Shown here: positions 52,979 through 60,963 of the stretch, piece by piece
How positions within the stretch are numbered: position 1 is the stretch's first letter
Layout of the letters: every line of letters starts with the position of its first letter
Assembly (NCBI RefSeq): GCF_001025175.1
Contig: NZ_AP012324.1
Coordinates: 2,108,001 to 2,172,000 of the forward strand
Reading direction: 5' to 3'
DNA: 64,000 nucleotides
Source of the DNA: Bifidobacterium breve DSM 20213 = JCM 1192
GTDB lineage: Bacteria > Actinomycetota > Actinomycetes > Actinomycetales > Bifidobacteriaceae
Notes under the pieces: generated by a model
Databases searched by the model: none
What the model saw: the letters and a program-made list of their open reading frames with translations, nothing else
Told to the model about the DNA's origin: nothing
Program-made: the position numbers and the translations under genes

Positions 52979-53582
52979 ATTGTTGAAGATACGGCTTGAA
53001 GACGCGCTCGGTAACGGGGATGTGGAGCATCAGCATGGTGCCGTAGCCGAGGATCACCAACAGGAACAAGCCTCCAGGCATATAGAACCAACTACCCACC
53101 AGCAACGCCACGAACACAGCGTCCACGACGACAAGCGCCGCGGTCATCGCGATATGGGAAATACCGAAAATAAAGGCGTTCTTCAGGGTACCGGCCACGG
53201 TGTTCTCAAACCGGGCCTGCAACGCGAATACCCACTCAAAGCCGATGAGCCAGATGATGGTAAGCGCGAACTTGATGATGAGCAGCGGGGTGAATTGCAG
53301 CACAATCCACGACCAGGCCAAAGCGATCAGCACCACCAGGAACGGCAGCCACAGCAATGTGGCCTTGACGAAATTAGCCTTGAATGAGCGGAAGTAGTTG
53401 GCTGTGACGCCTTTGCCCTCTCCCTCGATGGAGCGACGGCAAGCATCATGGCCGGCAGTCAGAGCCGCACCGATGGTGATAATCGGAATGGATGTGACCA
53501 GCATCAGAATATTGACCCATACGCCATCGATGAGATTGCTCCACGCGCGCATGAATTTCGAATCCGGTGCCAGCCAGTTCAT
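52977..53582 (-). CDS. DUF624 (YesL-like) membrane protein
   Basis: The 201-residue protein has about five membrane segments and family features WSNLIDGVWVNILMLVTSIP and TAGHDACRRSIEGEGKGV. DUF624/YesL proteins are nearly always encoded with carbohydrate ABC importers and carry LLWLPFLVVLIALAW-type helices, but their function is unknown. The ATG at 53582 has AGGAG upstream (AAGGAGTGAACTG) and is preferred to a start 20 codons earlier. It lies downstream of the two sugar permeases, separated by a family B element. Confidence 0.88.
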   Translation of the reverse strand: MNWLAPDSKFMRAWSNLIDGVWVNILMLVTSIPIITIGAALTAGHDACRRSIEGEGKGVTANYFRSFKANFVKATLLWLPFLVVLIALAWSWIVLQFTPLLIIKFALTIIWLIGFEWVFALQARFENTVAGTLKNAFIFGISHIAMTAALVVVDAVFVALLVGSWFYMPGGLFLLVILGYGTMLMLHIPVTERVFKPYLQQ

Positions 53583-53604
53583 CAGTTCACTCCTTGTGCC
53601 GCTC

Positions 53605-53720
53605 GGCTCCCCTCCCTGAGGGGAGCTGTCGGCGGAAGCCAACTGAGGGGAGTAACCTGCGCTTCATCAAGGCTCCCCTCAGTCATCTACGATGGCAGCT
53701 CCCCTCAAAGAGGGGAGCCA
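53605..53720. repeat. Family B palindromic element
   Basis: Outer arms GGCTCCCCTCCCTGAGGGGA and TCCCCTCAAAGAGGGGAGCC and inner arms CAACTGAGGGGAG / CTCCCCTCAGTCATC are inverted. It lies between the MalG-like permease and the DUF624 gene on the same transcript. Confidence 0.75.
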
Positions 53721-53732
53721 GATTGTTGGGAT

Positions 53733-54575
53733 TCAGCCTTTCACTGCGCCCGCCATAACTCCACTCACAATATACTTCTGGCATACCAGGTAGAAGACGA
53801 TGATGGGGATGATTGCCAGAACCAGGCAGGCCATCATGGCTCCCATATCCACAGAACCGTAACCGCCCTTGAGATACTGCACAGCCACCGAAATGGTCTT
53901 GTACTTACCTAGGTCGAGCGTCAGGTATGGCAGCAGGTAGTCGTTCCAGATCCACATGGCTTCGAGGATGGCCACCGAAACAATCGACGGCTTCATAATC
54001 GGCACCACAATCTGGAAGAAGATACGCGGAACGGAAGCGCCATCAATCATGGCGGATTCCTCAAGCTCGGCCGGAATGCCCTTGATCACACCGGTGAAGA
54101 TGAACACGGCCAGACCGGCGCCGAATCCGAGGTACACAATGCACAGACCCCATGGGGTATTGAGCTTCAGCATGTCAGCAATCTTGGAGAGGGTGAACAT
54201 CACCATCTGGAACGGCACAATCATGTTGAACAGGAATAGAGTGTAGAGAAGCTTGGCCGCCCAGTTGTTCACGCGCACGATCCACCACGCGCACATCGAA
54301 GTACACACCAGAATCAGGATTACCGAGCCAACCGTGATCAGCAGCGTCCAACCGAACGAGGCGAAGAACTGCGTAGTCTCAACACCGCGCACATAGTTTT
54401 CGAATCCCACGAACGCCTTGCCCGCCGGCAAAGAGAACGCATTCTTGGAGATGTACGCCTTTTGTTTGAAGGAGTTGATCAACACCAGAACAATCGGGAA
54501 GATCCAGAATAGAGAGACGACGGCGAACAGGACAGTCCACAACGCGCCGTGCTTCACAGGCTTGTTCTCGTTCAT
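53733..54575 (-). CDS. Sugar ABC importer permease (MalG type)
   Basis: The 280-residue protein has six membrane segments and the inner-membrane EAA motif ELEESAMIDGASVPRIFFQI with the conserved Gly (about residue 175), which contacts the ATPase. It starts one base before the end of the upstream permease (TGATG overlap), so the two are translationally coupled. It belongs to the carbohydrate CUT1 family. No ATP-binding subunit is encoded nearby, so a shared MsmK-type ATPase elsewhere is likely. Confidence 0.93.
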   Translation of the reverse strand: MNENKPVKHGALWTVLFAVVSLFWIFPIVLVLINSFKQKAYISKNAFSLPAGKAFVGFENYVRGVETTQFFASFGWTLLITVGSVILILVCTSMCAWWIVRVNNWAAKLLYTLFLFNMIVPFQMVMFTLSKIADMLKLNTPWGLCIVYLGFGAGLAVFIFTGVIKGIPAELEESAMIDGASVPRIFFQIVVPIMKPSIVSVAILEAMWIWNDYLLPYLTLDLGKYKTISVAVQYLKGGYGSVDMGAMMACLVLAIIPIIVFYLVCQKYIVSGVMAGAVKG

Positions 54576-55429
54576 CAGGCTGCCACCTCCTTGCTCGTGG
54601 TGAGCTTGTTCTGAATAAGGGCGATTACCGCAACCAGAATGAAGAACAGCACGGCCTTCGCCTGGCCGACGCCCTCCCAGCCCATACGGCCGTAGAAGGT
54701 GCGGGTGATGTTCAGCGCCAGGCCTTCAGACATATTGCTCGGCGCACCATTAGTCAATGCGAGGTTCTGATCGTACAGCTTGAAACCGTTGGTCACGGTC
54801 AGGAAGGAGCAGACCGTGATGGACGGCATCATCAACGGAATGATGATACGGAACATGGTCTGCCGTCCATTGGCACCATCCACGGCCGCCGCCTCCAGCA
54901 CATCGGTGGGCAGCGCCTGCAAGCCGGCGATATAGATGATCATCATGTAACCGATTTGCTGCCAGCACACCAGAATGACCAAACCCCAGAATCCGTAGGA
55001 TGCCTTATAGGTCAAGGCGCGGCCCCAGTGGGCCAGCACGCCGTTCAGCAGCAGCAGCCAGATGTAGCCCAAGATAATGCCGCCGATCAGGTTCGGCATA
55101 AAGAACACCGAGCGGAACAGCGTGGAGCCCTTGATCGCCTTGGTCAGCATATAGGCGATGGCGAAAGCGATCACGTTGATCACGATGGTGGTCACGATGG
55201 TGAATGCAGTGGAGAAACCCAATGCGTGCAGGAATTCCTTGTCCTTCAGCGCCTTGGTGTAGTTCTTGAGCCCTATCCATTCGCCATCGGTGACGGTGGT
55301 GAATTCGCAGAAGCTCAAGTAGACGCCCATGATGAAGGGCACCAAAAACCCGATGATGAATGCGGCAAACGTGGGTAGCGCAAACAGCGCCCACCACCGG
55401 CGTATTGCCTTGCCCGCCATGCTGATCAT
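54575..55429 (-). CDS. Sugar ABC importer permease (MalF type)
   Basis: The 284-residue protein has six membrane segments and an EAA loop VLEAAAVDGANGRQTMFRII (about residue 180). The ATG at 55429 follows GGAGGAAAG and is chosen over an earlier in-frame methionine. It is the first gene of the permease operon, diverging from the LacI-type regulator across a 370-base region with several operator-like sites. The binding protein of the system is probably the gene at 57024-58352. Confidence 0.93.
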   Translation of the reverse strand: MISMAGKAIRRWWALFALPTFAAFIIGFLVPFIMGVYLSFCEFTTVTDGEWIGLKNYTKALKDKEFLHALGFSTAFTIVTTIVINVIAFAIAYMLTKAIKGSTLFRSVFFMPNLIGGIILGYIWLLLLNGVLAHWGRALTYKASYGFWGLVILVCWQQIGYMMIIYIAGLQALPTDVLEAAAVDGANGRQTMFRIIIPLMMPSITVCSFLTVTNGFKLYDQNLALTNGAPSNMSEGLALNITRTFYGRMGWEGVGQAKAVLFFILVAVIALIQNKLTTSKEVAA

Positions 55430-55580
55430 GACTTTCCTCCTCCTTGAGTCCGCAACACTGCACTGCATCGTGCGCCGAGCGCGGAGTTCAACTCAATTCC
55501 AGCCCGTCAAGCAGAACACACGTTCGCGAATCCCGCCAATCAAGCCTAAGCTTCATGGTAAACACTCGACAACCATATGT

Positions 55581-55590
55581 CAAACGTTGT
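55581..55590. promoter_or_regulatory. LacI-type operator candidate
   Basis: CAAACGTTGT is a near-palindromic copy of the site at 55695, 152 bases before the MalF-type gene. A further half-site, CCAACGTTTCTG, is at 55664-55675. Confidence 0.45.
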
Positions 55591-55694
55591 CATTTACAGC
55601 GTTTCTACATGCAACTACATCTCATCAGAGCAATTATCTTTCACTTCACAAAATAGCTAAATTCCAACGTTTCTGCATAATAATAGACTATCTG

Positions 55695-55704
55695 CAAACG
55701 TTTG
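55695..55704. promoter_or_regulatory. LacI-type operator, perfect palindrome
   Basis: CAAACGTTTG is a perfect palindrome with the central CG typical of LacI-family sites, within TGCAAACGTTTGTA. Related TGCAAACGAT sequences occur upstream of the binding-protein gene (58465, 58652). Confidence 0.6.
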
Positions 55705-55799
55705 TAATACAATCGTTGTCATTGTGCAAATTGCCCAATCACCATGTACACTGGAGCCAGTTGTGTCCGCTTCGCGTTTTGCAAGGCAAAGGGGCTGTT

Positions 55800-56816
55800 A
55801 TGACCACAAGTATCCAAGATGTCGCCCAGAAGGCCGGCGTATCCATTTCCACTGTGTCACGCTCGTTCACCAGACCGGATCTGGTCTCGACTAAAACCCG
55901 CGAGCGCGTGCTTGCCATCGCCGACGAACTCAATTTTTCCCTGTTCCGTTCGGCAGCGGCCTTGAAATCAGGCCGATCACTGCGCATCGCGGTACTGATG
56001 AGTGGTCACATTCGCCTATGGTTCACCGCTTCAGTAATTGAGGGGCTCAACGAAGTGCTGCATGCTGCGGGATACGATATTTCGGTATTCCAAATCTCCA
56101 GCATCGAGGAACGCCGCGAATTCTTTGAAATGCTGCCAGTACGCCGCAACGCGGATGCCGTTATCGTGGTGTCTTTCGACATCGACAATAACGAAATCAC
56201 TCAGCTGGCCTCGGCGGATGTGCCGATCATCGGCATCAACTCGGTCGATCCTGAAGTGCGTGGGTTCACCGCCGCCGTCAACATCAACGATGTACAGGGC
56301 TCCACGCTAGCGGCTCGCCATCTGATCAACCTTGGCCACCGCGATATTGCATATATCAGCACCGACCGCGATGTGTCGCTCAACTTCTCCGTGCAAAACC
56401 GATTCGGCGCCTTCACGGAATGCTGCCGCAACGAGGGCATCGAACCGCAGGTCATCGTCTGCAAGGTGGATGATGCCGGCCGTTACCAAATCAGCGATGT
56501 GGTCACCCAACTGATGAGTCTGCCTAAGCTGCCCACTGCCATCGCCTGCCAGGAAGACGGCATTGCTCTGCCGCTCATGTTCCAGCTGGAGCGCAACGGT
56601 CTCTCCGTGCCGGGCGATGTATCGCTTATCGGCTATGACGACAGCTTCTACACCGACGACATCGGCCTGACCACGATTCGCCAGAATCCAGTAGGCATGG
56701 CCCGCAAAGCCGCGCACATGACGCTCGACCTCATCGAGGAAAAGCCCGTCGACGAACCGTACGTCGTGGCGCCAGCTCACCTTGTGGTTCGTTCCTCTAC
56801 CGCCAAGATCCGCTAG
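55800..56816 (+). CDS. LacI-family transcriptional regulator
   Basis: The 338-residue protein has helix-turn-helix SIQDVAQKAGVSISTVSRSF at residues 4-23, followed by the hinge helix FRSAAALKSGRS. A periplasmic-binding-like effector domain (about 62-335) contains GINSVDPEVRGF, NINDVQGSTLAARHLINLGH and VSLIGYDDSFYTDDIGLTTI. The ATG at 55800 is chosen because it places the helix-turn-helix at the N-terminus and has AAGGGG upstream; the open frame extends far upstream but is non-coding. It lies between the permeases and the binding protein and probably represses both in the absence of sugar. Confidence 0.95.
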   Translation: MTTSIQDVAQKAGVSISTVSRSFTRPDLVSTKTRERVLAIADELNFSLFRSAAALKSGRSLRIAVLMSGHIRLWFTASVIEGLNEVLHAAGYDISVFQISSIEERREFFEMLPVRRNADAVIVVSFDIDNNEITQLASADVPIIGINSVDPEVRGFTAAVNINDVQGSTLAARHLINLGHRDIAYISTDRDVSLNFSVQNRFGAFTECCRNEGIEPQVIVCKVDDAGRYQISDVVTQLMSLPKLPTAIACQEDGIALPLMFQLERNGLSVPGDVSLIGYDDSFYTDDIGLTTIRQNPVGMARKAAHMTLDLIEEKPVDEPYVVAPAHLVVRSSTAKIR

Positions 56817-56864
56817 CCAGAACCCGCTAGCACAACAGCCGGCCAGCAACCAAACGCCAAGCAA

Positions 56865-56904
56865 CACTGAAGGCCACCGCCCAAACGGACGGTGGCCTTC
56901 AGTG
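56865..56904. terminator. Terminator of the LacI-type regulator
   Basis: A perfect 15-bp stem (56865-56879 with 56890-56904) with a 10-base loop lies 48 bases after the regulator stop. The 3' side lacks a long T-run. Confidence 0.8.
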
Positions 56905-56946
56905 ATATAGGAAAGGAGACACACAAGGTGGAGTAGGGAGGTAAGC

Positions 56947-56983
56947 GCGGCGCCCCGGAGAAGGAAATTGGGTAGGGCGCCGC
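56947..56983 (-). terminator. Terminator of the sugar-binding protein gene
   Basis: A nine-bp G/C stem GCGGCGCCC / GGGCGCCGC (56947-56955 with 56975-56983) lies 40 bases beyond the binding-protein stop. On the minus strand it is followed by CTTACCTCCC, so the T-tail is poor. Confidence 0.6.
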
Positions 56984-57023
56984 AGATTCAGTTATCGAGG
57001 TTGATCACTGATGCCGACTGGAA

Positions 57024-58352
57024 TCAGTGGGACGCCTCGTACTCGGAAGCCCAGCCGTCCACAAAGGTGGCCTTGACGGCGTCCCAGTTGCCGGTGCCCT
57101 GAGCGTACTCGAGCAGGGCCTGACCGATCTTGTTCTTCCACTCTTCGGACGGCATCATGGTGAAGTTCCAAGAGACCTGGGTTTTACCGGACTTCTGATC
57201 CTCAACAGCGGCCTCGGTCAGCGGGTTGTCGCTCTTGACGTCATCGAAGGTCTTGAACGGCGTGGTGAAGCCCATGTCCTGAGAAAGGGCCTTCTTGCCG
57301 GCGTCGGAGGTAATCACCCAGGACAGGAAGTCCTCGGTGGCCTTCTTGTCGGCATCAGAAGCCTTGTCGTTGATGCACCAGTAGTTCTCGGAACCGGTGG
57401 CCAGACCCTGCTTCTCCTCGCCCTTGACACCGATGTAAATCGGCATCATACCCACGGATTCGGCCTTCATGCCGGCCTTCTGCAGGTCGGTCCAAGCCCA
57501 AGTACCGTTCTGGTAGAAGGCGGCCTCGCCGAGCGCGAACTCGGAGTTGGCGTCATCGCCGGTCTTGGCGCTGAGCTGAGTGGGCTCAGTGGTGGAATCA
57601 GTGATGTACAGGTCGAAGATCTTCTTGTAGTTCGGCAGGTAGGTGCCCTTGATCTTGGCCGGCTGCTCGGTGACGTTGTCATCCTTGAACTCGTAGTAAA
57701 GCGGCAGGTTGGCCAAGTGGGTCTTGAAACGCCAGTCAGAGCTGGAGTCAAAGCCGGCGGAGGTGAATGCACCCTTGATGCCGAGCTCGTCCTTGCGGGA
57801 CTGCATGTCGTCGGCAACTGCCTTCAGGGTATCGAAATTATCGATTTCGTCCATGGAAGTGGCCTTGGCTCCGTCGAGGGCGAAGTACTTGTTGAGGATG
57901 TCCTTGTTGTAGATCAGGCCGTAGGTTTCCATCACGTACGGCACACCGACAACCTTGTCGCCATCCTTGAGAGCCACATCCTGGTTGGTGAGCTCCTTGT
58001 ACACATCCGTTTTGGACATGTCGGCGGTGTACTTCTTCCAGTTCTGGTAACCGACCGGGCCGTTCACCTGGAACAGGGTCGGGGCCTCGGTCTTGGCAAT
58101 CTCAGACTTCAGGGTCTGCTCATAGGTGCCGGATGCCGCGGTCTGGACCTTGACCTCAACGCCCTTCTCCTTGGTGTATTCCTTGGCCAAGGCGGCCCAC
58201 TGATCAGCCGCCTCCGGCTTAAAGTTCAGGTAATAGACCTTGCCCTTGGAGTCGTCGCCGGAAGTGGAGCTTCCACAAGCGGCAAGGGTTCCGAGGGACA
58301 TTGCAGCGATGGCCGCCACTGCGACCGCTGACTTCACTGTACGATTCATCAT
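57024..58352 (-). CDS. Lipoprotein sugar-binding protein (family 1 extracellular solute-binding)
   Basis: The 442-residue protein has a lipoprotein signal ending in LGTLAACGSS, with Cys as the lipid-modified residue (about 27). The mature protein shows family 1 features such as VYYLNFKPEAADQWAALAKE, APTLFQVNGPVGYQNWK, GLIYNKDILNKYF, FALGEAAFYQNGTWAW and SENYWCINDKAS. GAAAGG precedes the double ATG at 58352/58349, and in-frame upstream codons are rejected. It is the capture subunit for the permeases at 53733-55429. A -35 (TTGCAA) and -10 (CACAAT) 17 bases apart lie at 58441-58469, overlapped by a LacI-type operator. Confidence 0.93.
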   Translation of the reverse strand: MMNRTVKSAVAVAAIAAMSLGTLAACGSSTSGDDSKGKVYYLNFKPEAADQWAALAKEYTKEKGVEVKVQTAASGTYEQTLKSEIAKTEAPTLFQVNGPVGYQNWKKYTADMSKTDVYKELTNQDVALKDGDKVVGVPYVMETYGLIYNKDILNKYFALDGAKATSMDEIDNFDTLKAVADDMQSRKDELGIKGAFTSAGFDSSSDWRFKTHLANLPLYYEFKDDNVTEQPAKIKGTYLPNYKKIFDLYITDSTTEPTQLSAKTGDDANSEFALGEAAFYQNGTWAWTDLQKAGMKAESVGMMPIYIGVKGEEKQGLATGSENYWCINDKASDADKKATEDFLSWVITSDAGKKALSQDMGFTTPFKTFDDVKSDNPLTEAAVEDQKSGKTQVSWNFTMMPSEEWKNKIGQALLEYAQGTGNWDAVKATFVDGWASEYEASH

Positions 58353-58464
58353 CGAACCTTTCTCTTTCATCGTCGACCCGCCCGATCTCCGGTCGGCCAG
58401 AGTGCCGTTAGCAGCACCCTCACGACTATCGACATGACCTATTGTGCAACGGTTCGCGCTTTTT

Positions 58465-58476
58465 TGCAAACGATGG
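58465..58476. promoter_or_regulatory. LacI-type operator over the -35 box
   Basis: TGCAAACGATGG overlaps the minus-strand -35 element TTGCAA of the binding-protein promoter, so binding would block RNA polymerase. It shares TGCAAACG with the palindrome at 55695. Confidence 0.55.
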
Positions 58477-58651
58477 CATTGTCGGCGCGCCAAAAAGTGC
58501 TACAGAAGCATGTGCAGTTGACCAATTTCCCGATAAATCAGTCGGTTTCCGCCGGCGGCAGCAATGCAAGCGTTGGCAACAATGAGAGCGCTAACATGCA
58601 AAATCCATACCTCATGCGCGGCCATTTACCCCGTTGCGCAACACGCCGAAG

Positions 58652-58664
58652 CTATCGTTTGCAG
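58652..58664. promoter_or_regulatory. Second LacI-type operator upstream of the binding protein
   Basis: CTATCGTTTGCAG is the inverse of CTGCAAACGATAG, matching 58465 in nine core positions, and lies about 190 bases further upstream. Two sites at this spacing could allow looping. Confidence 0.45.
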
Positions 58665-58772
58665 AGGTGATGACGCACACGCCCCGTCCGCTCACGGCTC
58701 AAAACAGAACGCAGTCACTGCATTTGCGCCAAAGAAACGTCAAAACGTCAAGCCTGCCCGCTACGGCTCAGC

Positions 58773-59486
58773 TCAGGCATTCCACCGTTCGATGACGTTA
58801 TCGCCCTTATACACGCTCAGCACCGAGTAATGCGCAGTATCCAATCGCAGCAGACGCGCGAATTGCGGATCCACGTTCAGCCATTGCGAGGTCAGGATAC
58901 GCAGAATATGGGCATGCGCAACCAATAGCACGTTCCGCCCCGACTGCAGCAACGGCGTCACTTCTTCGATGGCAGTCCTGGCCCGCGCCGCGACCTCGTC
59001 CAGTGTTTCTCCAGCTCCGGAATGCACATTGACCTGCTCACCATCCGGCAAAGTATCCACCCAATCGCCCTCCAGCGTGGGGGTTAGCGAGCGCGGGCCG
59101 TCACGCCACACATCCCAAGAGAACCCACTGGCTTCGCTCACCTGTTGACGGGTACGCCCTTCAGCACGGCCATAATCCCACTCGGCGATGCCGTCGAGTA
59201 TGCCATGCTGTGCAAAACCTGCGAGTTCCGCGGTCTGGCATGCGCGTTTCAACGGGCTGGAGAACACACACTCAGGGTCAAAACCTTCGGGGAAGGCCTC
59301 GCGCAATCGCGCCCCAGCATCCATAGCCTGCTGCCTGCCTACCTCAGTCAGAGGGATGTTCGTTCGCCCGGTATGCTGCCCGGATTCACTCCAAAAAGTT
59401 TGACCATGTCGCAGCAATACCAAGAACCCCGCCTTGCCGCAAGATGCATCAACAGCCACAGTGCCGTCCATGTGTTGTTCGCTCAT
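58773..59486 (-). CDS. Histidine phosphatase superfamily protein (phosphoglycerate-mutase-like)
   Basis: The 237-residue protein has VLLRHGQTFWSESGQHTGR near residue 24 (catalytic RHG), SSPLKRACQTAEL near 77, EWDYGRAEGRT near 100 and the second catalytic His in LLVAHAHILRIL near 190. The EWDYG and GxTxxQ pattern resembles broad-specificity acid phosphatases (CobC/YhfR group) more than glycolytic dPGM. GGAGG directly precedes the ATG, and TAGAGT lies six bases upstream. It diverges from the DUF4235 gene with only 71 bases between. Confidence 0.9.
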   Translation of the reverse strand: MSEQHMDGTVAVDASCGKAGFLVLLRHGQTFWSESGQHTGRTNIPLTEVGRQQAMDAGARLREAFPEGFDPECVFSSPLKRACQTAELAGFAQHGILDGIAEWDYGRAEGRTRQQVSEASGFSWDVWRDGPRSLTPTLEGDWVDTLPDGEQVNVHSGAGETLDEVAARARTAIEEVTPLLQSGRNVLLVAHAHILRILTSQWLNVDPQFARLLRLDTAHYSVLSVYKGDNVIERWNA

Positions 59487-59544
59487 GCCTCCACTCTAGT
59501 CTGCACAGCTTGGCAACTCCACCGAACATCCCATCTTTTGCGAT

Positions 59545-59550
59545 TAGACT
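59545..59550 (+). promoter_or_regulatory. Candidate -10 of the DUF4235 gene, leaderless spacing
   Basis: TAGACT, seven bases, then ATG at 59558. There is no Shine-Dalgarno sequence. The opposite gene has TAGAGT six bases before its ATG, making a compact divergent promoter pair. Confidence 0.4.
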
Positions 59551-59557
59551 GATAGTC

Positions 59558-59935
59558 ATGAGTGATGAAACGAGCACCGGTATTGCCTCTGACGCCGATC
59601 GCGTTGTCGAGGGACTGCACCGCATCGATCAGAAGGTGGACGACTTGCGCAACCAACGTCTCAACGACCCCGACTCTCTGGGCGACAAGCTCGTCAAGTC
59701 GGCAGTGCCGGCCTTGGCTGGTCTGGTTGCGGGCAAGCTGTTTCAGATAGCCTGGGACAAGGGCGCCGCGCGCCGCAATGTGATCAAAGGACTGGCTGCC
59801 GACGCACCGCAAGGCCTGGCCATGAGCTTGGCATTTGCCGCCATCTCAGCGGCATTCGGCGCAATAGTTTCGCAGTTGTCCAATCAGGGCTCTCAAGCGT
59901 TTGTCGAGCGACGCCACCGCAAGGCTTCTCGTTAA
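59558..59935 (+). CDS. DUF4235 family protein
   Basis: The 125-residue protein has a charged, helical N-terminal half (VVEGLHRIDQKVDDLRNQRL) followed by two short hydrophobic helices (VPALAGLVAGKLFQIAW and GLAMSLAFAAISAAFGAIVS) and a basic end RRHRKASR. DUF4235 proteins are small actinobacterial membrane proteins of unknown function, often single-copy in bifidobacteria. The start at 59558 is supported by the -10-like TAGACT and the conserved beginning. It is transcribed alone. Confidence 0.85.
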   Translation: MSDETSTGIASDADRVVEGLHRIDQKVDDLRNQRLNDPDSLGDKLVKSAVPALAGLVAGKLFQIAWDKGAARRNVIKGLAADAPQGLAMSLAFAAISAAFGAIVSQLSNQGSQAFVERRHRKASR

Positions 59936-60030
59936 GCGCCTGAACCGCTGGCACCAACGTCTCACTATGCATATTTCACTGTGAGACAACCGACATCCCC
60001 TATGCACACGAGCCGTGCGACAATACAGTC

Positions 60031-60798
60031 ATGGCTACCAATGCAACTATCGAAACCCTGCTGAATCGTCGTTCCATCCGCAAGTTCAAGGACGAGCCCA
60101 TTGACGACGACGCCACTGCCACTCTGGAAACCGTCGCACAGCACGCCGCTTCCAGCCAGTTCCTCAATGACTGGTCCGCCATCCGCGTCAGCGATCCGGC
60201 AATCAAGGCCCGCCTCGCCGAAATCGGCAACCAGCCGTATATCGCCACAGCCCCGCTGCTGTACGTGTTCGTCATCGACGAGCATCGCAACGCGCATATC
60301 GCCCAACGCAAGGGCATTGACCCGACCTCTGACGAATTCCATCTCAAGTACAGCTATCGCTTCACTCAGGCCCAGAACGACGCCGTGCTGGCTCTGCACG
60401 CCATGGAGACCGCGGCCTACTCGCTGGGTCTCGGCGGCGTGATTCTCGGCTCGCTGCTCAATGACATCCCCGCTCTGATCGATCTGCTCAACCTGCCGGA
60501 ATACACCTATCCGGTGCTGGGTCTGGCTCTCGGCAAGCCTGATCAGGAGCCCACGTTGAAGCCCCGCATGCCGCGCAGCATGCAGTTCTTTGACAACACC
60601 TATCCTGCCGACGACGATGGCATGCTCGAGCAATTGCCTGACTTCGACAACAAGGTGCACCAGTATTACGATTTGCGCCAGACCGATCGGCCCGTGGATG
60701 CGTTCAGCGATCAAATCGCCTCGGTGAGCCGTCAGGGCGTCAGCGGCAAAACACTGCTGGACAAGGCTGCAGCTCAAGGTTTCCAGCTGGATAAGTAA
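60031..60798 (+). CDS. Nitroreductase-family flavoprotein oxidoreductase
   Basis: The 255-residue protein has an FMN-binding N-terminus IETLLNRRSIRKFKDEPI, an AAPSSQ-type segment as HAASSQFLNDW, a central MLALHAMETAAYSLGLGG-like helix, and GLALGKPDQEPTLKPRMP. This layout matches NfsA/FRP-type NAD(P)H-dependent nitro- or flavin reductases, which act as dimers. The physiological electron acceptor is unknown. No Shine-Dalgarno sequence is visible; GACAAT lies six bases before the ATG. A strong terminator follows. Confidence 0.92.
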   Translation: MATNATIETLLNRRSIRKFKDEPIDDDATATLETVAQHAASSQFLNDWSAIRVSDPAIKARLAEIGNQPYIATAPLLYVFVIDEHRNAHIAQRKGIDPTSDEFHLKYSYRFTQAQNDAVLALHAMETAAYSLGLGGVILGSLLNDIPALIDLLNLPEYTYPVLGLALGKPDQEPTLKPRMPRSMQFFDNTYPADDDGMLEQLPDFDNKVHQYYDLRQTDRPVDAFSDQIASVSRQGVSGKTLLDKAAAQGFQLDK

Positions 60799-60808
60799 TG
60801 CCAGCACT

Positions 60809-60861
60809 ACCCAGTGTCCAGAACATGCATCCGCCATTCGGACACTGGGTGGCCGTTTTTT
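60809..60861 (+). terminator. Terminator of the nitroreductase gene
   Basis: A perfect 11-bp stem ACCCAGTGTCC / GGACACTGGGT (60809-60819 with 60840-60850) is followed by GGCCG and TTTTTT at 60856-60861. Confidence 0.9.
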
Positions 60862-60963
60862 CGCCTTGCAGCTGCGCTTTATCCGATAAATCACGAGCGG
60901 CCGGAATAGACTGCATTATGGCTGGATTGGAGCGCCGAGGACAAGAGACCGAGAGGGGGCTGG

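Larger units (their letters stand above)
55430..55799. other. Divergent control region of the sugar importer and its regulator
   Basis: The region is 370 bases, AT-rich, with no gene. It holds at least three operator-like sequences (see separate entries) and a TACAAT -10-like hexamer at 55708-55713 next to the central palindrome. Confidence 0.55.
58353..58772. other. Control region of the binding-protein gene
   Basis: About 420 bases without a gene. They hold the binding-protein promoter (58441-58469), two operator-like sites, and further GCAAGCGTTGGCAAC / GAGCGCTAAC sequences near 58566-58595 that resemble LacI-family half-sites. Confidence 0.5.
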
